Assembly: GCF_011762045.1 (NCBI RefSeq)
Contig: NZ_JAASQS010000006.1
Coordinates: 248,001-312,000, forward strand
DNA: 64,000 nt
Source of the DNA: Rhizomicrobium electricum
GTDB taxonomy: Bacteria > Pseudomonadota > Alphaproteobacteria > Micropepsales > Micropepsaceae
Direction of reading: 5' to 3'
Below the pieces are notes generated by a model that saw only the letters and a program-made list of their open reading frames with translations, made no database searches and was not told the DNA's origin. How positions within the stretch are numbered: position 1 is the first letter of the stretch; each line of letters opens with the position of its first letter. This document shows positions 49,168 to 59,069 of this stretch, piece by piece. The translations under genes and the position numbers were made by a program.

Positions 49168-50373
49168 ATGGACGCAGATGTGATCATCGGCGGTGGTGGC
49201 TTCGTCGGCCTCAGCCTGGCGTTGGCCCTGGCGCGCAAAGGCCTGTCGGTCACGGTGGCCGATCCGGTGACCCCCTCGGCAGCCGCGGATGCGGCGTTCG
49301 ACGGCCGGGTTTCCGCTTTGTCTTACGCCAGCTTGCGGATGTTCGAGCGGCTCGGCGTGGGGGCAGACCTTGCGTCCGAGGCGCAGCCGATCGAGCAGAT
49401 TCTGGTCACCGATGCGACCTTGGACCGCCCGCCGTCGCCGTTCTCGCTGCATTTCGACGGCGAGGAAATCGGCGGACCCTTGGGCGCCATTGCCGAGAAT
49501 CGCGCCATTCGCCGCGCGCTCTATGCCGCCGTCGCCCGCCAGCCCATCCGCCTGATCGCACCGGCCGCGGTGACTGGGTGCAGTGTCGAGGGCGCAGGCG
49601 TCCGGGCGCGGCTGTCGGACGGCACCGAGCTTTCGGCCGCGCTGCTGGTCGCCGCCGACGGGCGGGAGTCCCGCTTGCGCGAGGAGATGGGCATCGGCAC
49701 CGTCGGCTGGTCCTATGGCCAGAACGGCATCGTGGCGACCGTCACCCATGAAAAACCGCACCTGGGGACGGCCTACGAACATTTCCTGCCCTCCGGTCCG
49801 TTCGCAATCCTGCCGCTCACCGGCAACCGCTCCTCGCTGGTCTGGACCGAGAAGACGGCCGATGCCGCGAGCCTGATGCGGCTCGAACCCGCCGAATTCC
49901 TCGCCGAGATTGCGCGCCGCTTCGGCGATCATCTCGGGGCCGTCGCCCACGAAGGACCGCGCTGGAGCTATCCGTTGCGCTTCCATCTGGCGCGCGAATA
50001 CGTGCGGCCTCGCTTTGCGCTGGCCGGCGATGCCGCGCACGGCATTCATCCGATCGCCGGGCAGGGGCTCAATCTCGGTCTGCGCGATGTCGCGGCGCTG
50101 GCCGATGTCATCGCGGACGCCGCCGAACTCGGCCGCGATATCGGAACCCTCGATGTGCTGAAGACCTACGAACGCTGGCGCCGGTTCGATTCGTTTGCCA
50201 TGGGCCTCACCATGGATGCGTTCAATCGCCTGTTCTCCAACGACATCGCGCCGCTGCGTCTGGCGCGCGATCTCGGCATGGGGATGGTCGATAGAATCGC
50301 ACCGTTGCGCCGCTATTTCATGCGCGAAGCCGGCGGCGATGTCGGCAAACTGCCGAGCCTGATGCAGGCATAG
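49168..50373 (+). CDS. UbiH/UbiF-type FAD-dependent ubiquinone hydroxylase
   Basis: 401 residues from ATG 49168. Rossmann FAD motif DVIIGGGGFVGLSLALALAR, DG motif LLVAADGRESRLRE, and the second FAD block FALAGDAAHGIHPIAGQGLN (GDAAH...P...GQG) are all intact. The family hydroxylates the ring of ubiquinone precursors; the exact position (C5, C6 or C1) cannot be read from sequence. It is divergent from glnK. A REP-like repeat follows. Confidence 0.9.
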   Translation: MDADVIIGGGGFVGLSLALALARKGLSVTVADPVTPSAAADAAFDGRVSALSYASLRMFERLGVGADLASEAQPIEQILVTDATLDRPPSPFSLHFDGEEIGGPLGAIAENRAIRRALYAAVARQPIRLIAPAAVTGCSVEGAGVRARLSDGTELSAALLVAADGRESRLREEMGIGTVGWSYGQNGIVATVTHEKPHLGTAYEHFLPSGPFAILPLTGNRSSLVWTEKTADAASLMRLEPAEFLAEIARRFGDHLGAVAHEGPRWSYPLRFHLAREYVRPRFALAGDAAHGIHPIAGQGLNLGLRDVAALADVIADAAELGRDIGTLDVLKTYERWRRFDSFAMGLTMDAFNRLFSNDIAPLRLARDLGMGMVDRIAPLRRYFMREAGGDVGKLPSLMQA

Positions 50374-50374
50374 A

Positions 50375-50422
50375 GCGCTTTCAGGAAAAGTGGGAACCGG
50401 TTTTCCGTCCGAAAGCGCGACA
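50375..50422 (+). repeat. REP-like palindromic repeat, copy 4
   Basis: Best-formed copy: outer stem GCGCTTTC (50375-50382) with GAAAGCGC (50411-50418), inner stem GGAAAA (50384-50389) with TTTTCC (50401-50406), ending GACAAA. It starts directly after the hydroxylase stop and lies between convergent genes. Confidence 0.75.
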
Positions 50423-50430
50423 AACCTAAA

Positions 50431-50826
50431 TCAGTTCAAGCGGCCATCGCGTTTGCGCGCCGCCAGCGCGGCCGGCAGGTCGCGATAGAAGCCGCGGGCG
50501 ATATCGCCGATCTTTTCCATCCGCATGCGCTCGGCTTCGTCCCGCGTCGCATACCAGATACCTTCGAAGGAATAGCGCGTCACCGGCGTGCCGGTGCGGG
50601 CATCGGTGTCTTTGATTTCGACGATCTCTTCCACCTGTTCGCCGGCCACTTCCAAGGTATGGCGGACATGGGCGCTCGAATCGCGCCGGTCCTGCCACTG
50701 GCGGACGATGCGGTCGCGGTTTTCGGCGTCGAACTGTTTCAGGGCAGCCGTGATCCGCGGCCACATCCAATAAAGCGCAATGCCCGCCAGCGCGATCATG
50801 AGGACGGAAGTGAGATTCCAAAGCAT
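50431..50826 (-). CDS. Hypothetical single-helix membrane protein
   Basis: 131 residues from ATG 50826. N-terminal helix MLWNLTSVLMIALAGIALYW, then a charged cytoplasmic or periplasmic domain (FDAENRDRIVRQWQDRRDSS; RYSFEGIWYATRDEAERMRM). No family recognised. The start is preceded by a perfect 12-bp palindrome, TGCGGTACCGCA (50827-50838), and a weak ribosome-binding site. Convergent with the hydroxylase gene. Confidence 0.55.
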   Translation of the reverse strand: MLWNLTSVLMIALAGIALYWMWPRITAALKQFDAENRDRIVRQWQDRRDSSAHVRHTLEVAGEQVEEIVEIKDTDARTGTPVTRYSFEGIWYATRDEAERMRMEKIGDIARGFYRDLPAALAARKRDGRLN

Positions 50827-50961
50827 TGCGGTACCGCAGTCGGACGTGGCTCCAGCCAATATAGGTATCGTCCTGCGGTTCAAGAAGCCTGCGCTGGAAT
50901 ATCTCCCTCCGGTTATGGCGCTGTCGTGGTAACAATGTTGCCGAACAGGGAGATTCTGCAC

Positions 50962-52116
50962 ATGAACGATCGGCAGGTTTCGGCAATCGCAGCCTTGCTG
51001 GCGGAAGGCCGCGACGGGGCCTTGCAGCGGGAGCGGACGGCTTACGCCGCAATTGCCGGCGAATTCGGCGACCGCATGGTGTTGTACGCCGCCGGTGCGC
51101 TAGGGCGGCGGACCCTGAAAGGTTTGCGTAAAGTCGGCATCGAGCCGCTCGCCTTCTGCGACAACGCCAAAGCGATCCAGGGCACGATGCGGGACGGCCT
51201 CGAAGTGCTGTCGCCGGAAGAAGCGGCGCGCCGGTACGGCGACAATGCCGTCTTCGTCATCACCGTGTGGCGGTCGACCCCGGACGACCGGTTTCAGGAT
51301 CGCATCCGCCGGCTTCAGGCACTCGGCTGCAAGGTGGTGACCAGTTTCGGGCCGCTTTTCTGGCGGTTTCCGGAATTGTTTCTGCCGTTCTTTCCCGCCG
51401 ATCTGCCCCATCGCGTGCACGAGCAGGCCGAGGCGGTTTTGGCGGCCGGCGACATCTGGGCGGACGAGCGTTCGCGCGTCGAATACCTCGCACAGCTGCG
51501 CTGGCGCCTGACGATGGATTTCGACATGAGCGATCCGGCGCCGGAGCCGATCTATTTTCCCGAAGACATCTACAGGCTGACGCCGGACGAGACGTTCGTC
51601 GATTGCGGCGCCTATGACGGCGATACGCTCAAGGACTTCCTCGCCCGCACTGGCGGCGCGTATGCCAAGATCTTCGCCTACGAGCCCGACCCGGCGAACT
51701 TCGCCGCCCTCTGCGCCTATGCGGCGACAACGCCGCGGCCGGAACGCATTCATGCCGAGGCCTGCTGCGTCGGCGCCCGTAACGGCCTGGTGGCGTTTTC
51801 GGCGTTGGGCAACGACAATTCGGTGACCGGGGTGGGTGAGGGAACCATGCCCTGCATTGCGCTCGACGAAGCGCTGCGGGACGAAGCGCCGACGCTGATC
51901 AAGATGGACATCGAAGGCTACGAGCTGGAAGCGCTGGAAGGCTTGCGGACCACCATTGCGCGGCATCGGCCGAAACTGGCGATCTCGGCCTACCACATCC
52001 AGGACCATCTGTGGAAAATTCCGCTGCTGATCCGCTCGCTGTATCCGGGCTACCGGCTCTATCTGCGGGCCCACTTGCGCGATTTCTACGATCTCGTCTG
52101 CTACGCCGTTCCGTAA
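50962..52116 (+). CDS. FkbM-family methyltransferase with N-terminal Rossmann-like domain
   Basis: 384 residues from ATG 50962, with AGGGAG upstream. The first ~130 residues form a small Rossmann-like domain (MVLYAAGALGRRTLKGLRKV). From ~residue 200 the FkbM methyltransferase follows: ETFVDCGAYDGDTLKDFLAR, IFAYEPDPANFAALCAY and TLIKMDIEGYELEALEGLRT (the DIEG-E signature). Such two-domain proteins modify surface sugars or natural products. Its stop overlaps the zapE end by 16 bases (convergent). Confidence 0.85.
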   Translation: MNDRQVSAIAALLAEGRDGALQRERTAYAAIAGEFGDRMVLYAAGALGRRTLKGLRKVGIEPLAFCDNAKAIQGTMRDGLEVLSPEEAARRYGDNAVFVITVWRSTPDDRFQDRIRRLQALGCKVVTSFGPLFWRFPELFLPFFPADLPHRVHEQAEAVLAAGDIWADERSRVEYLAQLRWRLTMDFDMSDPAPEPIYFPEDIYRLTPDETFVDCGAYDGDTLKDFLARTGGAYAKIFAYEPDPANFAALCAYAATTPRPERIHAEACCVGARNGLVAFSALGNDNSVTGVGEGTMPCIALDEALRDEAPTLIKMDIEGYELEALEGLRTTIARHRPKLAISAYHIQDHLWKIPLLIRSLYPGYRLYLRAHLRDFYDLVCYAVP

Positions 52117-53123
52117 GCGTCGCTGCGCATTTCGAGAAGACGGGAGGCGGTGCGGGCAAAGCCTTCGGCCTCCGACAGCCGGTCCGGTTCGGCGGCGGCC
52201 GAACAGTAAAGGCGCACCTTGCGGTCGTAGAGAACGTCGATCAAGGTCGTGAACCGGCGCGCCGCATCGCGATTGCGGGCATCGAAGCGCGGAATGCCGT
52301 CGATGACCAGCACCCGATAGGCCTCGGCCAATGCGAGATAGTCCGCCGCTCCCAGCGGGCGTTCGCAAAGCTCGGCAAAGGAAAACCGCGCCGCACCGTT
52401 CACCGCCCGCGGGACTGCAAGGCGCCGGCCGAGCACGGTCAGGCTCGCCGCATGGGCGCGGTCGCCGCCCAGACTGGTCCAGGCTTCGTCCATGGCTGCC
52501 GCAGCGCCGGGGCCGGTCTGATAGGCGTCGCCCGCAAACGCACGGCGATGATCGCTGCCGGCAAGATGCACCACGTCGAGCCGCGTTTTCAGGATCGCGA
52601 TGAAGGGCAGGAAAAGCTGCCGGTTGAGGCCGTGCTGATAAAGCCGGTCGGGCGGCGTGTTGGAGGTGGCGACGATCACCGTTCCCCGCGCCAAGAGATG
52701 CTCGAACAGGCGGCCGAGGATCATCGCATCGGCGACGTCTTCCACCTGAAACTCGTCGAAGCACAAAAGCCGCTGTTCGAGACGTTTGGCAGCCTCGGGT
52801 AAGGGATCGCGGATATGTTCGAGCTTGCGCAAGCCGTGCAGCAACGCATGCGCTTCGGCCATGAAGTCGTTGAAATGCACCCGCCGCTTGGGCGCCACCT
52901 CGGCGCTGGCGAAAAACAAATCCATCAGCATCGACTTGCCGCGGCCGACATCGCCCCACAGATAGACGCCGCGCGGCGGCGCATTGCGGCGGAAAAAGCC
53001 CGGCCGCCATTCGGCCAGATCGAACGCCAGCCGGTCGAGCCTTTCGGCGGCGGCTTCCTGGCGCGGATCGGGCGCGATCGTGCCGTCGGCCGCCAGAGCG
53101 CGATACCGGGTGATGACGCTCAT
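52101..53123 (-). CDS. zapE: Cell-division protein ZapE (AFG1-family ATPase)
   Basis: 340 residues. Walker A GDVGRGKS at 57-64, Walker B RLLCFDEFQVEDVADAMILG, sensor 1 IVATSNTPPDRLYQHGLNRQ, and IDGIPRFDARNRDAARRFTT: the AFG1/ZapE family. In E. coli ZapE associates with the divisome under stress. Its ATG overlaps the upstream lyase gene by ATGA, forming an asd-lyase-zapE operon. Confidence 0.93.
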   Translation of the reverse strand: MSVITRYRALAADGTIAPDPRQEAAAERLDRLAFDLAEWRPGFFRRNAPPRGVYLWGDVGRGKSMLMDLFFASAEVAPKRRVHFNDFMAEAHALLHGLRKLEHIRDPLPEAAKRLEQRLLCFDEFQVEDVADAMILGRLFEHLLARGTVIVATSNTPPDRLYQHGLNRQLFLPFIAILKTRLDVVHLAGSDHRRAFAGDAYQTGPGAAAAMDEAWTSLGGDRAHAASLTVLGRRLAVPRAVNGAARFSFAELCERPLGAADYLALAEAYRVLVIDGIPRFDARNRDAARRFTTLIDVLYDRKVRLYCSAAAEPDRLSEAEGFARTASRLLEMRSDAYGTA

Positions 53124-53977
53124 AGGCCGGCGATCGCCTCGCTGAGGGCAACGGTGCGGCGGGCGGTTTCGGCGTGCAGGCGTTCAACCATGCGCCCATC
53201 GACCAGAAGCGCGCCTTTGCCCTTGTTCTCCGGCGCATCGAACGCGGCGATGATATGGCGCGCGGCCTCCACCTCATCGGGGCTGGGGCCGAAGGCGTCG
53301 TTGGCCGGACCGATCTGGCTCGGATGGATCACCGTCTTGCCGTCGAAACCGAAACTGCGCCCTTGCGCGCATTGGCCCGCGAAGCCGTCCGCATCGGCGA
53401 TGTCGTTATAGACGCCGTCGATGATCGCAAGTCCGTGACAGCGCGCGGCCAGCACCACGAAGGTCAGGGCGGCGGCGATATTGGTCCGATCCGGCGTATG
53501 GCGCCCGCCCATCTCCTTGACGAGATCGTTGGTGCCCATCACCAGGCAGGAAAGCCGTCCGCCGGCTTCGGTGATGCCGTTGATATCCATGATGGCGCGC
53601 GGGGTTTCGATCATCGCCCACAGCGCAAGCCCGCCGGCATCGGCGGCATGGCAGAGGCGCTGATCGGCGCGATGGATGTCGCGCGCCGAGCCGACTTTCG
53701 GAATCAGGATCGCATCGGGGCGCGCGGCGGCCACGGCCAAGAGATCACGGTCGCCCCACACGCTGTCGAGCGGATTGATGCGGACGATCACTTCGCGCTT
53801 GCCGAACCCGCCGCGCACCGCGGCGCAGACGGAATCGCGCGCCGCATCCTTGGCTTCCGGGGCCACCGCGTCCTCGAGATCGAGGATCAGCGCATCGGCC
53901 GGCAACGTCTTCGCCTTCTCCAAAGCACGTGCATTGGAGCCCGGCATGTACAAGACGCTTCGCCGTGGCCGGATCAT
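53120..53977 (-). CDS. HpcH/HpaI aldolase / citrate-lyase beta-like (CitE-like) enzyme
   Basis: 285 residues from ATG 53977, with GGAGG upstream and a TGATG overlap with asd. PRRSVLYMPGSNARALEKAK, ALILDLEDAVAPEAKDAARD (metal-binding Glu/Asp), REVIVRINPLDS, LWAMIETPRAIMDI and GKTVIHPSQIGPANDAF match CoA-lyases of the malyl/citramalyl-CoA type. Which CoA thioester it splits cannot be told from sequence. It sits between asd and zapE. Confidence 0.85.
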   Translation of the reverse strand: MIRPRRSVLYMPGSNARALEKAKTLPADALILDLEDAVAPEAKDAARDSVCAAVRGGFGKREVIVRINPLDSVWGDRDLLAVAAARPDAILIPKVGSARDIHRADQRLCHAADAGGLALWAMIETPRAIMDINGITEAGGRLSCLVMGTNDLVKEMGGRHTPDRTNIAAALTFVVLAARCHGLAIIDGVYNDIADADGFAGQCAQGRSFGFDGKTVIHPSQIGPANDAFGPSPDEVEAARHIIAAFDAPENKGKGALLVDGRMVERLHAETARRTVALSEAIAGL

Positions 53978-54999
53978 CAATCCTCCGCGCTGACCAGCCC
54001 GCGATTGAGCAGGCATTCGGCTATCTGCACGGCATTGAGCGCCGCGCCTTTGCGCAGATTATCCGAAACCACCCACAGTGACAGCCCGTGTTCGACGGTC
54101 GGGTCCTTGCGGATGCGGCTGATGTAGGTGGCGTCTTCGCCGGCACATTCGATCGGGGTGACGTAGCCGCCATCTTCGTGCTTGTCGACCACCAGACAGC
54201 CGGGCGCCTCGCGCAGGATGGCGCGGGCCCGCGCCGCGGTGATCGGCTTTTCGAATTCGACGTTGACGCTTTCCGAATGGCCGATGAACACCGGCACGCG
54301 CACGCAAGTCGCGGTCAGCTGGATGTCGGGATCGAGGATCTTCTGCACCTCGACCATCATCTTCCATTCTTCCTTGGTGTAGCCGGAATCGAGGAACGTA
54401 TCGATGTGGGGAATGACGTTGAAGGCGATCTGCTTGGTGAAGTTTTCGACTTCGATCGGATCGGCGACGAACACCGCGCGAGTCTGGCGGAAAAGTTCGT
54501 CCATCGCGTCCTTGCCGGCGCCCGAGACCGATTGATAGGTCGACACCACCACGCGTTTGATGGTGGCTTCGTCATGCAGCGGCTTCAGCGCCACCACAAG
54601 CTGGGCGGTCGAGCAGTTCGGATTGGCGATGATGCCTTTCTTGACGCCCTCGTCGAGCACGCCCGCATTCACTTCCGGCACGATCAGCGGCACATCGCGG
54701 TCCATGCGCCAGGTCGACGAATTGTCGATGACGAACGGCACGTCCTTGGCGATTTTTGGTGCCCATTCCTTGGAGATCGCCCCGCCCGCGCTCATCAGGA
54801 CGATGTCGGTGCCCTTGAAATCGTAATGTTCGAGCGCATGCACCTTGAGCACGCCGTCGCCGAACGAGACCTCGACCCCAATCGAGCGGTTCGAAGCCAG
54901 CGCGACCACGTCGGCGGGGAACTGGCGCTCCTTGAGCACGCTCAGCATCTCGCGTCCGACGTTTCCGGTGGCGCCGACGACGGCGACTTTGATGGTCAT
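53977..54999 (-). CDS. asd: Aspartate-semialdehyde dehydrogenase
   Basis: 340 residues. NADP-binding TIKVAVVGATGNVGREMLSV, catalytic Cys-129 in GIIANPNCSTAQLVVALKPL, STYQSVSGAGKDAMDEL, RVPVFIGHSESVNVEFEKPI and LSLWVVSDNLRKGAALNAVQ. It reduces aspartyl phosphate, the branch point to lysine/diaminopimelate, threonine and methionine, so it feeds the lysA, dapC-like and metX enzymes in this window. Confidence 0.96.
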   Translation of the reverse strand: MTIKVAVVGATGNVGREMLSVLKERQFPADVVALASNRSIGVEVSFGDGVLKVHALEHYDFKGTDIVLMSAGGAISKEWAPKIAKDVPFVIDNSSTWRMDRDVPLIVPEVNAGVLDEGVKKGIIANPNCSTAQLVVALKPLHDEATIKRVVVSTYQSVSGAGKDAMDELFRQTRAVFVADPIEVENFTKQIAFNVIPHIDTFLDSGYTKEEWKMMVEVQKILDPDIQLTATCVRVPVFIGHSESVNVEFEKPITAARARAILREAPGCLVVDKHEDGGYVTPIECAGEDATYISRIRKDPTVEHGLSLWVVSDNLRKGAALNAVQIAECLLNRGLVSAED

Positions 55000-55033
55000 G
55001 GGCTAGGTCCTCGTTTTGCAGATGCTTACTAGA

Positions 55034-55080
55034 GCGCTTTCAGGAAAAGTGGAAACCGGTTTTCCGGCCTTTCCAGCGTT
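55034..55080 (+). repeat. REP-like palindromic repeat, copy 5
   Basis: GCGCTTTCAGGAAAAGTGG, AACCGGTTTTCCGG and CCAGCG: the inner stem GGAAAA (55043-55048) with TTTTCC (55060-55065) is intact, the outer right arm has decayed. It lies between asd and the next divergent gene; the rest of this 236-base gap holds nothing else clear. Confidence 0.65.
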
Positions 55081-55236
55081 AAGCACCGGATCCCGGCGAT
55101 GTTGCCGGCGGCTCCGTAGTCTGCAAACTTTGTCCCGAGATAACGCCGCGGTGACTTTTCGCGGACTGCGACTTGGAGGAATGGTCTCCGCGCGCTGGGG
55201 AATGCTAGGCTTGGCTGCTGGACAAAAGAGGTTTCC

Positions 55237-55818
55237 ATGAAGATCCGGGTTTTGGGGGTTGCGGGCGTTTGCGCCCTGGCATTGTGCGTGGCCGCTGGGG
55301 CGGCGCCGCGGAAAGCGCGGGTGATGACGGGAAAATGCGCCAGTCCGACCGAAATGAGCGCCCAGTACACCACGGCCATCCAACAGGAGTTGATGGACGC
55401 GGCGCTGACCTGCGGCGACACCGCCCGCGTGAACTACAACGCCTTCCAGACCCGTTACGGGCCGGAACTTCGGGTTTCCGACCAGCTCATGTTGAGAATG
55501 TTCGCCCGCGTGATGGGCGCCCGCCAGGGCGACAAGGCCTACAATCTGTTCAAGACCGAGCTGGCGGCCAAAGCCGAGCTCCGGCGCACCCACGATCACG
55601 ATACCTTCTGCCAGGGTGCCACCCTGCTGGCCGGCGCGGCGCTGGGCCCGGCCGAGCTGAATCTGGCCGATTTCGTTGCCGACGTTCCGCCGGCGGCGCT
55701 GGTCGGCGGCGTGTCGGGCTGCGCCCTGCCCGCGAGCGCGATTCCGAACATTATTCCCAAGCCCAATCCGTTGCGTACGGTGGCGTCGCCGGTCGCGACT
55801 GCCGCAGCCAACCCGTAA
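55237..55818 (+). CDS. Exported hypothetical protein
   Basis: 193 residues, signal peptide MKIRVLGVAGVCALALCVAA. The mature domain has four Cys (TGKCASP, LTCGD, TFCQGA, SGCALP), suggesting two disulfides, and mixed helices. ATG 55237 has an AAAGAGG site. A strong terminator follows its stop by 22 bases, so it is a single-gene unit. Family not recognised. Confidence 0.6.
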   Translation: MKIRVLGVAGVCALALCVAAGAAPRKARVMTGKCASPTEMSAQYTTAIQQELMDAALTCGDTARVNYNAFQTRYGPELRVSDQLMLRMFARVMGARQGDKAYNLFKTELAAKAELRRTHDHDTFCQGATLLAGAALGPAELNLADFVADVPPAALVGGVSGCALPASAIPNIIPKPNPLRTVASPVATAAANP

Positions 55819-55840
55819 GGGCTTCGTTTTCCTGAAAAAG

Positions 55841-55874
55841 AGCGCCGGATCGTGATGGGTCCGGCGCTTTTTTT
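55841..55874 (+). terminator. Intrinsic terminator
   Basis: 9-bp stem AGCGCCGGA/TCCGGCGCT (55841-55849, 55860-55868) followed by seven T (55868-55874). It ends the exported-protein transcript. Confidence 0.9.
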
Positions 55875-55896
55875 GTGCCCCCAAGGTCCGGGCAAA

Positions 55897-55926
55897 CGAA
55901 AAGGGCGGACCTTGCGGCCCGCCCTC
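55897..55926 (-). terminator. Intrinsic terminator of the first OmpA gene
   Basis: GGGCGG (55903-55908) pairs with CCGCCC (55919-55924); on the minus strand it is followed by TTTTCG. It lies 24 bases past the OmpA-family stop, back to back with the plus-strand terminator. Confidence 0.75.
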
Positions 55927-55950
55927 TCGATTCTCAGTCGTCCGGATCGA

Positions 55951-56979
<1,029 letters not shown>

Positions 56980-57143
56980 GAGGTCCCCCTTTTGTTGACC
57001 ACGGTCGAAAAGGCCCCACGAGACGTCTCCCGCGAGCGCTGTCAACCTGACGGAGAGAATGCCCCGGTTACGCGGAGCAATTCCAGAGCTACGGCCCGCC
57101 TTATAGCCGATTTCAGGTGAGCCGTGCCAACAATGTGACAACC

Positions 57144-57176
57144 AAAAAAGCCAGGGGCGGTAATTTTCCGCCCCTG
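57144..57176 (-). terminator. Intrinsic terminator of the second OmpA gene
   Basis: 9-bp stem CAGGGGCGG/CCGCCCCTG (57152-57160, 57168-57176); on the minus strand GCTTTTTTGG follows. It separates the two OmpA paralogs, which are therefore transcribed apart. Confidence 0.88.
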
Positions 57177-57209
57177 TGTTACTTCAGTGCACATTGTTCT
57201 TAGACGAGA

Positions 57210-58259
57210 CTACTGGCCCAAGTCGATGACCGCACGGCGGTTTTGGGGTTCACGCACCCCCGGTCCGGTGGGCACCAGCGGGTCGTGGAAGCCACGGCCT
57301 TCGACCCCGATGGCGCTGCCGTCGAGTCCTTCGCGAACCATTTCGTCCTTCACCGACTGGGCGCGCTGTTCGGACAATTTCTGGTTGTACTGATCGGAAC
57401 CGACGGTGTCGGTATGGCCGGTCACCTTCACCCGTACGAAGCCGTTGCTCTTGGCCGTCTTGACCGCTTCCGAAACCACCGACTGGGCAGCCTCGGTCAG
57501 GTTCGATTTGTTGAAGTCGAAGAAGACGATGAACGTCTTGACCGGTGGCGGCGGCGGCGGGGCCGGCGGCGGAGGCGGCGGCGGGGGTGGTGGTGCCGGA
57601 GGCGGCGGTGGCGGCGGGGGCGGCGACATGAAGAAGCGCAGATTGAACATCACCGCCTGGTCGTGGGTGTCCTCGTAGCTCGCCAGACAGCCGGGACTGC
57701 AGGTGAACTGGTCTTTGCCGAAGAACTGGCGGTAGCGCCAATCGACACCGATATCGATGTTGTCGCTGACGGCATAAGTCAGGCCGACGATGCCTTGGGC
57801 GCCGAAATGGGCTTCGTTGTTGGCGAGATAACGCGCGCCGGCATAGTCCGCGGCCACGCTGACGATCCCGACGCCGATGCCGCCGCCGAAAGTCAGGGAC
57901 CATTTCGGTGCCAGCGGATAGTCGTAGGTCGCGTTCATGAAATAGGTCTTGGGCTCGCTATGGCCGCCGCTATCGGCAAGGCCGCCGACATGCAGGTCGT
58001 GATGGGACCAGCCGAATTCGTTCTCGAGGCGGAAATGGTTCCAGCGATAGCCGATGGTGCCGACCACCAGGGCGGAATCGTCGGACTCGAGCGGATAGAC
58101 CGCCGAACCGAGCGGGCTCGTGGCCGCGACATTGATGCGGGCAAACTTGGTCCAGCCGGCGCCCAATCCCACATACCAGCCGTCATTGGCGGCAGCGGCG
58201 GGCAGGCATACGGCAGCCAAAGCCGTGGTGGCCAACAGGGTGATAATCGTGCGTTTCAT
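57210..58259 (-). CDS. OmpA-family outer-membrane protein, second copy
   Basis: 349 residues from ATG 58259 (GAGGGAG upstream). Signal peptide MKRTIITLLATTALAAVCLP, barrel (DGWYVGLGAGWTKFARINVA; FRLENEFGWSHHDLHVGG), a linker of prolines broken by two Ala (9 P, A, 10 P, A, 6 P; coded at 57543-57623), then the OmpA C-domain (FDFNKSNLTEAAQSVVS, VTGHTDTVGSDQYNQKLS, NRRAVIDLGQ). The C-domains of the pair are nearly identical while the barrels differ, as after duplication and barrel divergence. The barrel has a CSPGC pair absent from the first copy. Confidence 0.9.
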   Translation of the reverse strand: MKRTIITLLATTALAAVCLPAAAANDGWYVGLGAGWTKFARINVAATSPLGSAVYPLESDDSALVVGTIGYRWNHFRLENEFGWSHHDLHVGGLADSGGHSEPKTYFMNATYDYPLAPKWSLTFGGGIGVGIVSVAADYAGARYLANNEAHFGAQGIVGLTYAVSDNIDIGVDWRYRQFFGKDQFTCSPGCLASYEDTHDQAVMFNLRFFMSPPPPPPPPPAPPPPPPPPPPAPPPPPPVKTFIVFFDFNKSNLTEAAQSVVSEAVKTAKSNGFVRVKVTGHTDTVGSDQYNQKLSEQRAQSVKDEMVREGLDGSAIGVEGRGFHDPLVPTGPGVREPQNRRAVIDLGQ

Positions 58260-58421
58260 GAAGCTCCCTCGCGAAAAGGCCGCGAAGGCGGCCCGTGTCG
58301 GGTGCTGGTACGCGCGGAGGCGCGGATTGTTCGCGCCGCGATCGTTGCAAACATTCGGAATCATCAACACCGGCCTGCATTTGGACGGGGCTGTGATCGA
58401 AACGCCACGATGCTGCGGCAG

Positions 58422-59069
58422 CTACACCGAAAGCGTGCCGGTGCTGAGCAGGAACGCATACCGTCCGGGCAAAAGACGGAGCGCGGCGCCGGGCTCGTGT
58501 TCCAAGCGGGCGAGGAGTTCCTCGCGCGGCGCGACGTGAAACAAGTGGAGCCAGCCCATCATCATGGCGCGGGCCAAACCGCCCAGTCCGGTCAGGTCGC
58601 CGAAATCCACGATATGGATGTGGCCGCCCGCCGCGAGATTGTGCGAGGCCGCGTTGATCGCCCCCCGCCAGTCCGGGATCATCGACAGGCTGTAGGAAAA
58701 CAGGCAGGCCTCGAACGGCTCGGTTTCGCCGAACATCGCCGGGCTGAGATTCTCGGCATAGCCGTGCGCCAGCGTAATGCGATCGCTAAGGCCGGCGCGG
58801 GCGACGGTCTGCGCGGCGCTTTTCAACATCTCGTGGCTGGCGTCGAGGCCGTAGAGGCGCGCCTCGGGATACCGCCGCGCGATTTTGACGAGGTTGCGCG
58901 CGGTGCCGCAGCCGATCTCGACCAGCCGGTCGCCCGGCTTGAGATTGAGTTCGCGGATCATCCGGTCGCGGCCGAACAGATAGTATTTGCGCGTGATGTC
59001 GTAGATGTAGCGCTGATGGCGGTAGATCCGGTCCATCAATGCGCTGTGATCGTCAACCCTTCCGGACAT
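58422..59069 (-). CDS. btaB: Betaine-lipid methyltransferase BtaB
   Basis: 215 residues from ATG 59069, overlapping the btaA end by 17 bases. Class I methyltransferase: LKPGDRLVEIGCGTARNLVK, YGLDASHEMLKSA, FEACLFSYSLSMIPDW and GGHIHIVDFGDLTGL. With BtaA upstream it trimethylates diacylglycerylhomoserine to give DGTS, a phosphorus-free betaine lipid. btaA adjacency makes the call firm. Confidence 0.9.
   Translation of the reverse strand: MSGRVDDHSALMDRIYRHQRYIYDITRKYYLFGRDRMIRELNLKPGDRLVEIGCGTARNLVKIARRYPEARLYGLDASHEMLKSAAQTVARAGLSDRITLAHGYAENLSPAMFGETEPFEACLFSYSLSMIPDWRGAINAASHNLAAGGHIHIVDFGDLTGLGGLARAMMMGWLHLFHVAPREELLARLEHEPGAALRLLPGRYAFLLSTGTLSV

Noticed and set aside
58260..58421. Promoter or PHO box in gaps beside btaAB
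   Set aside because: No convincing CTGTCAT-like direct repeat by eye near 58.3 or 60.3 kb.
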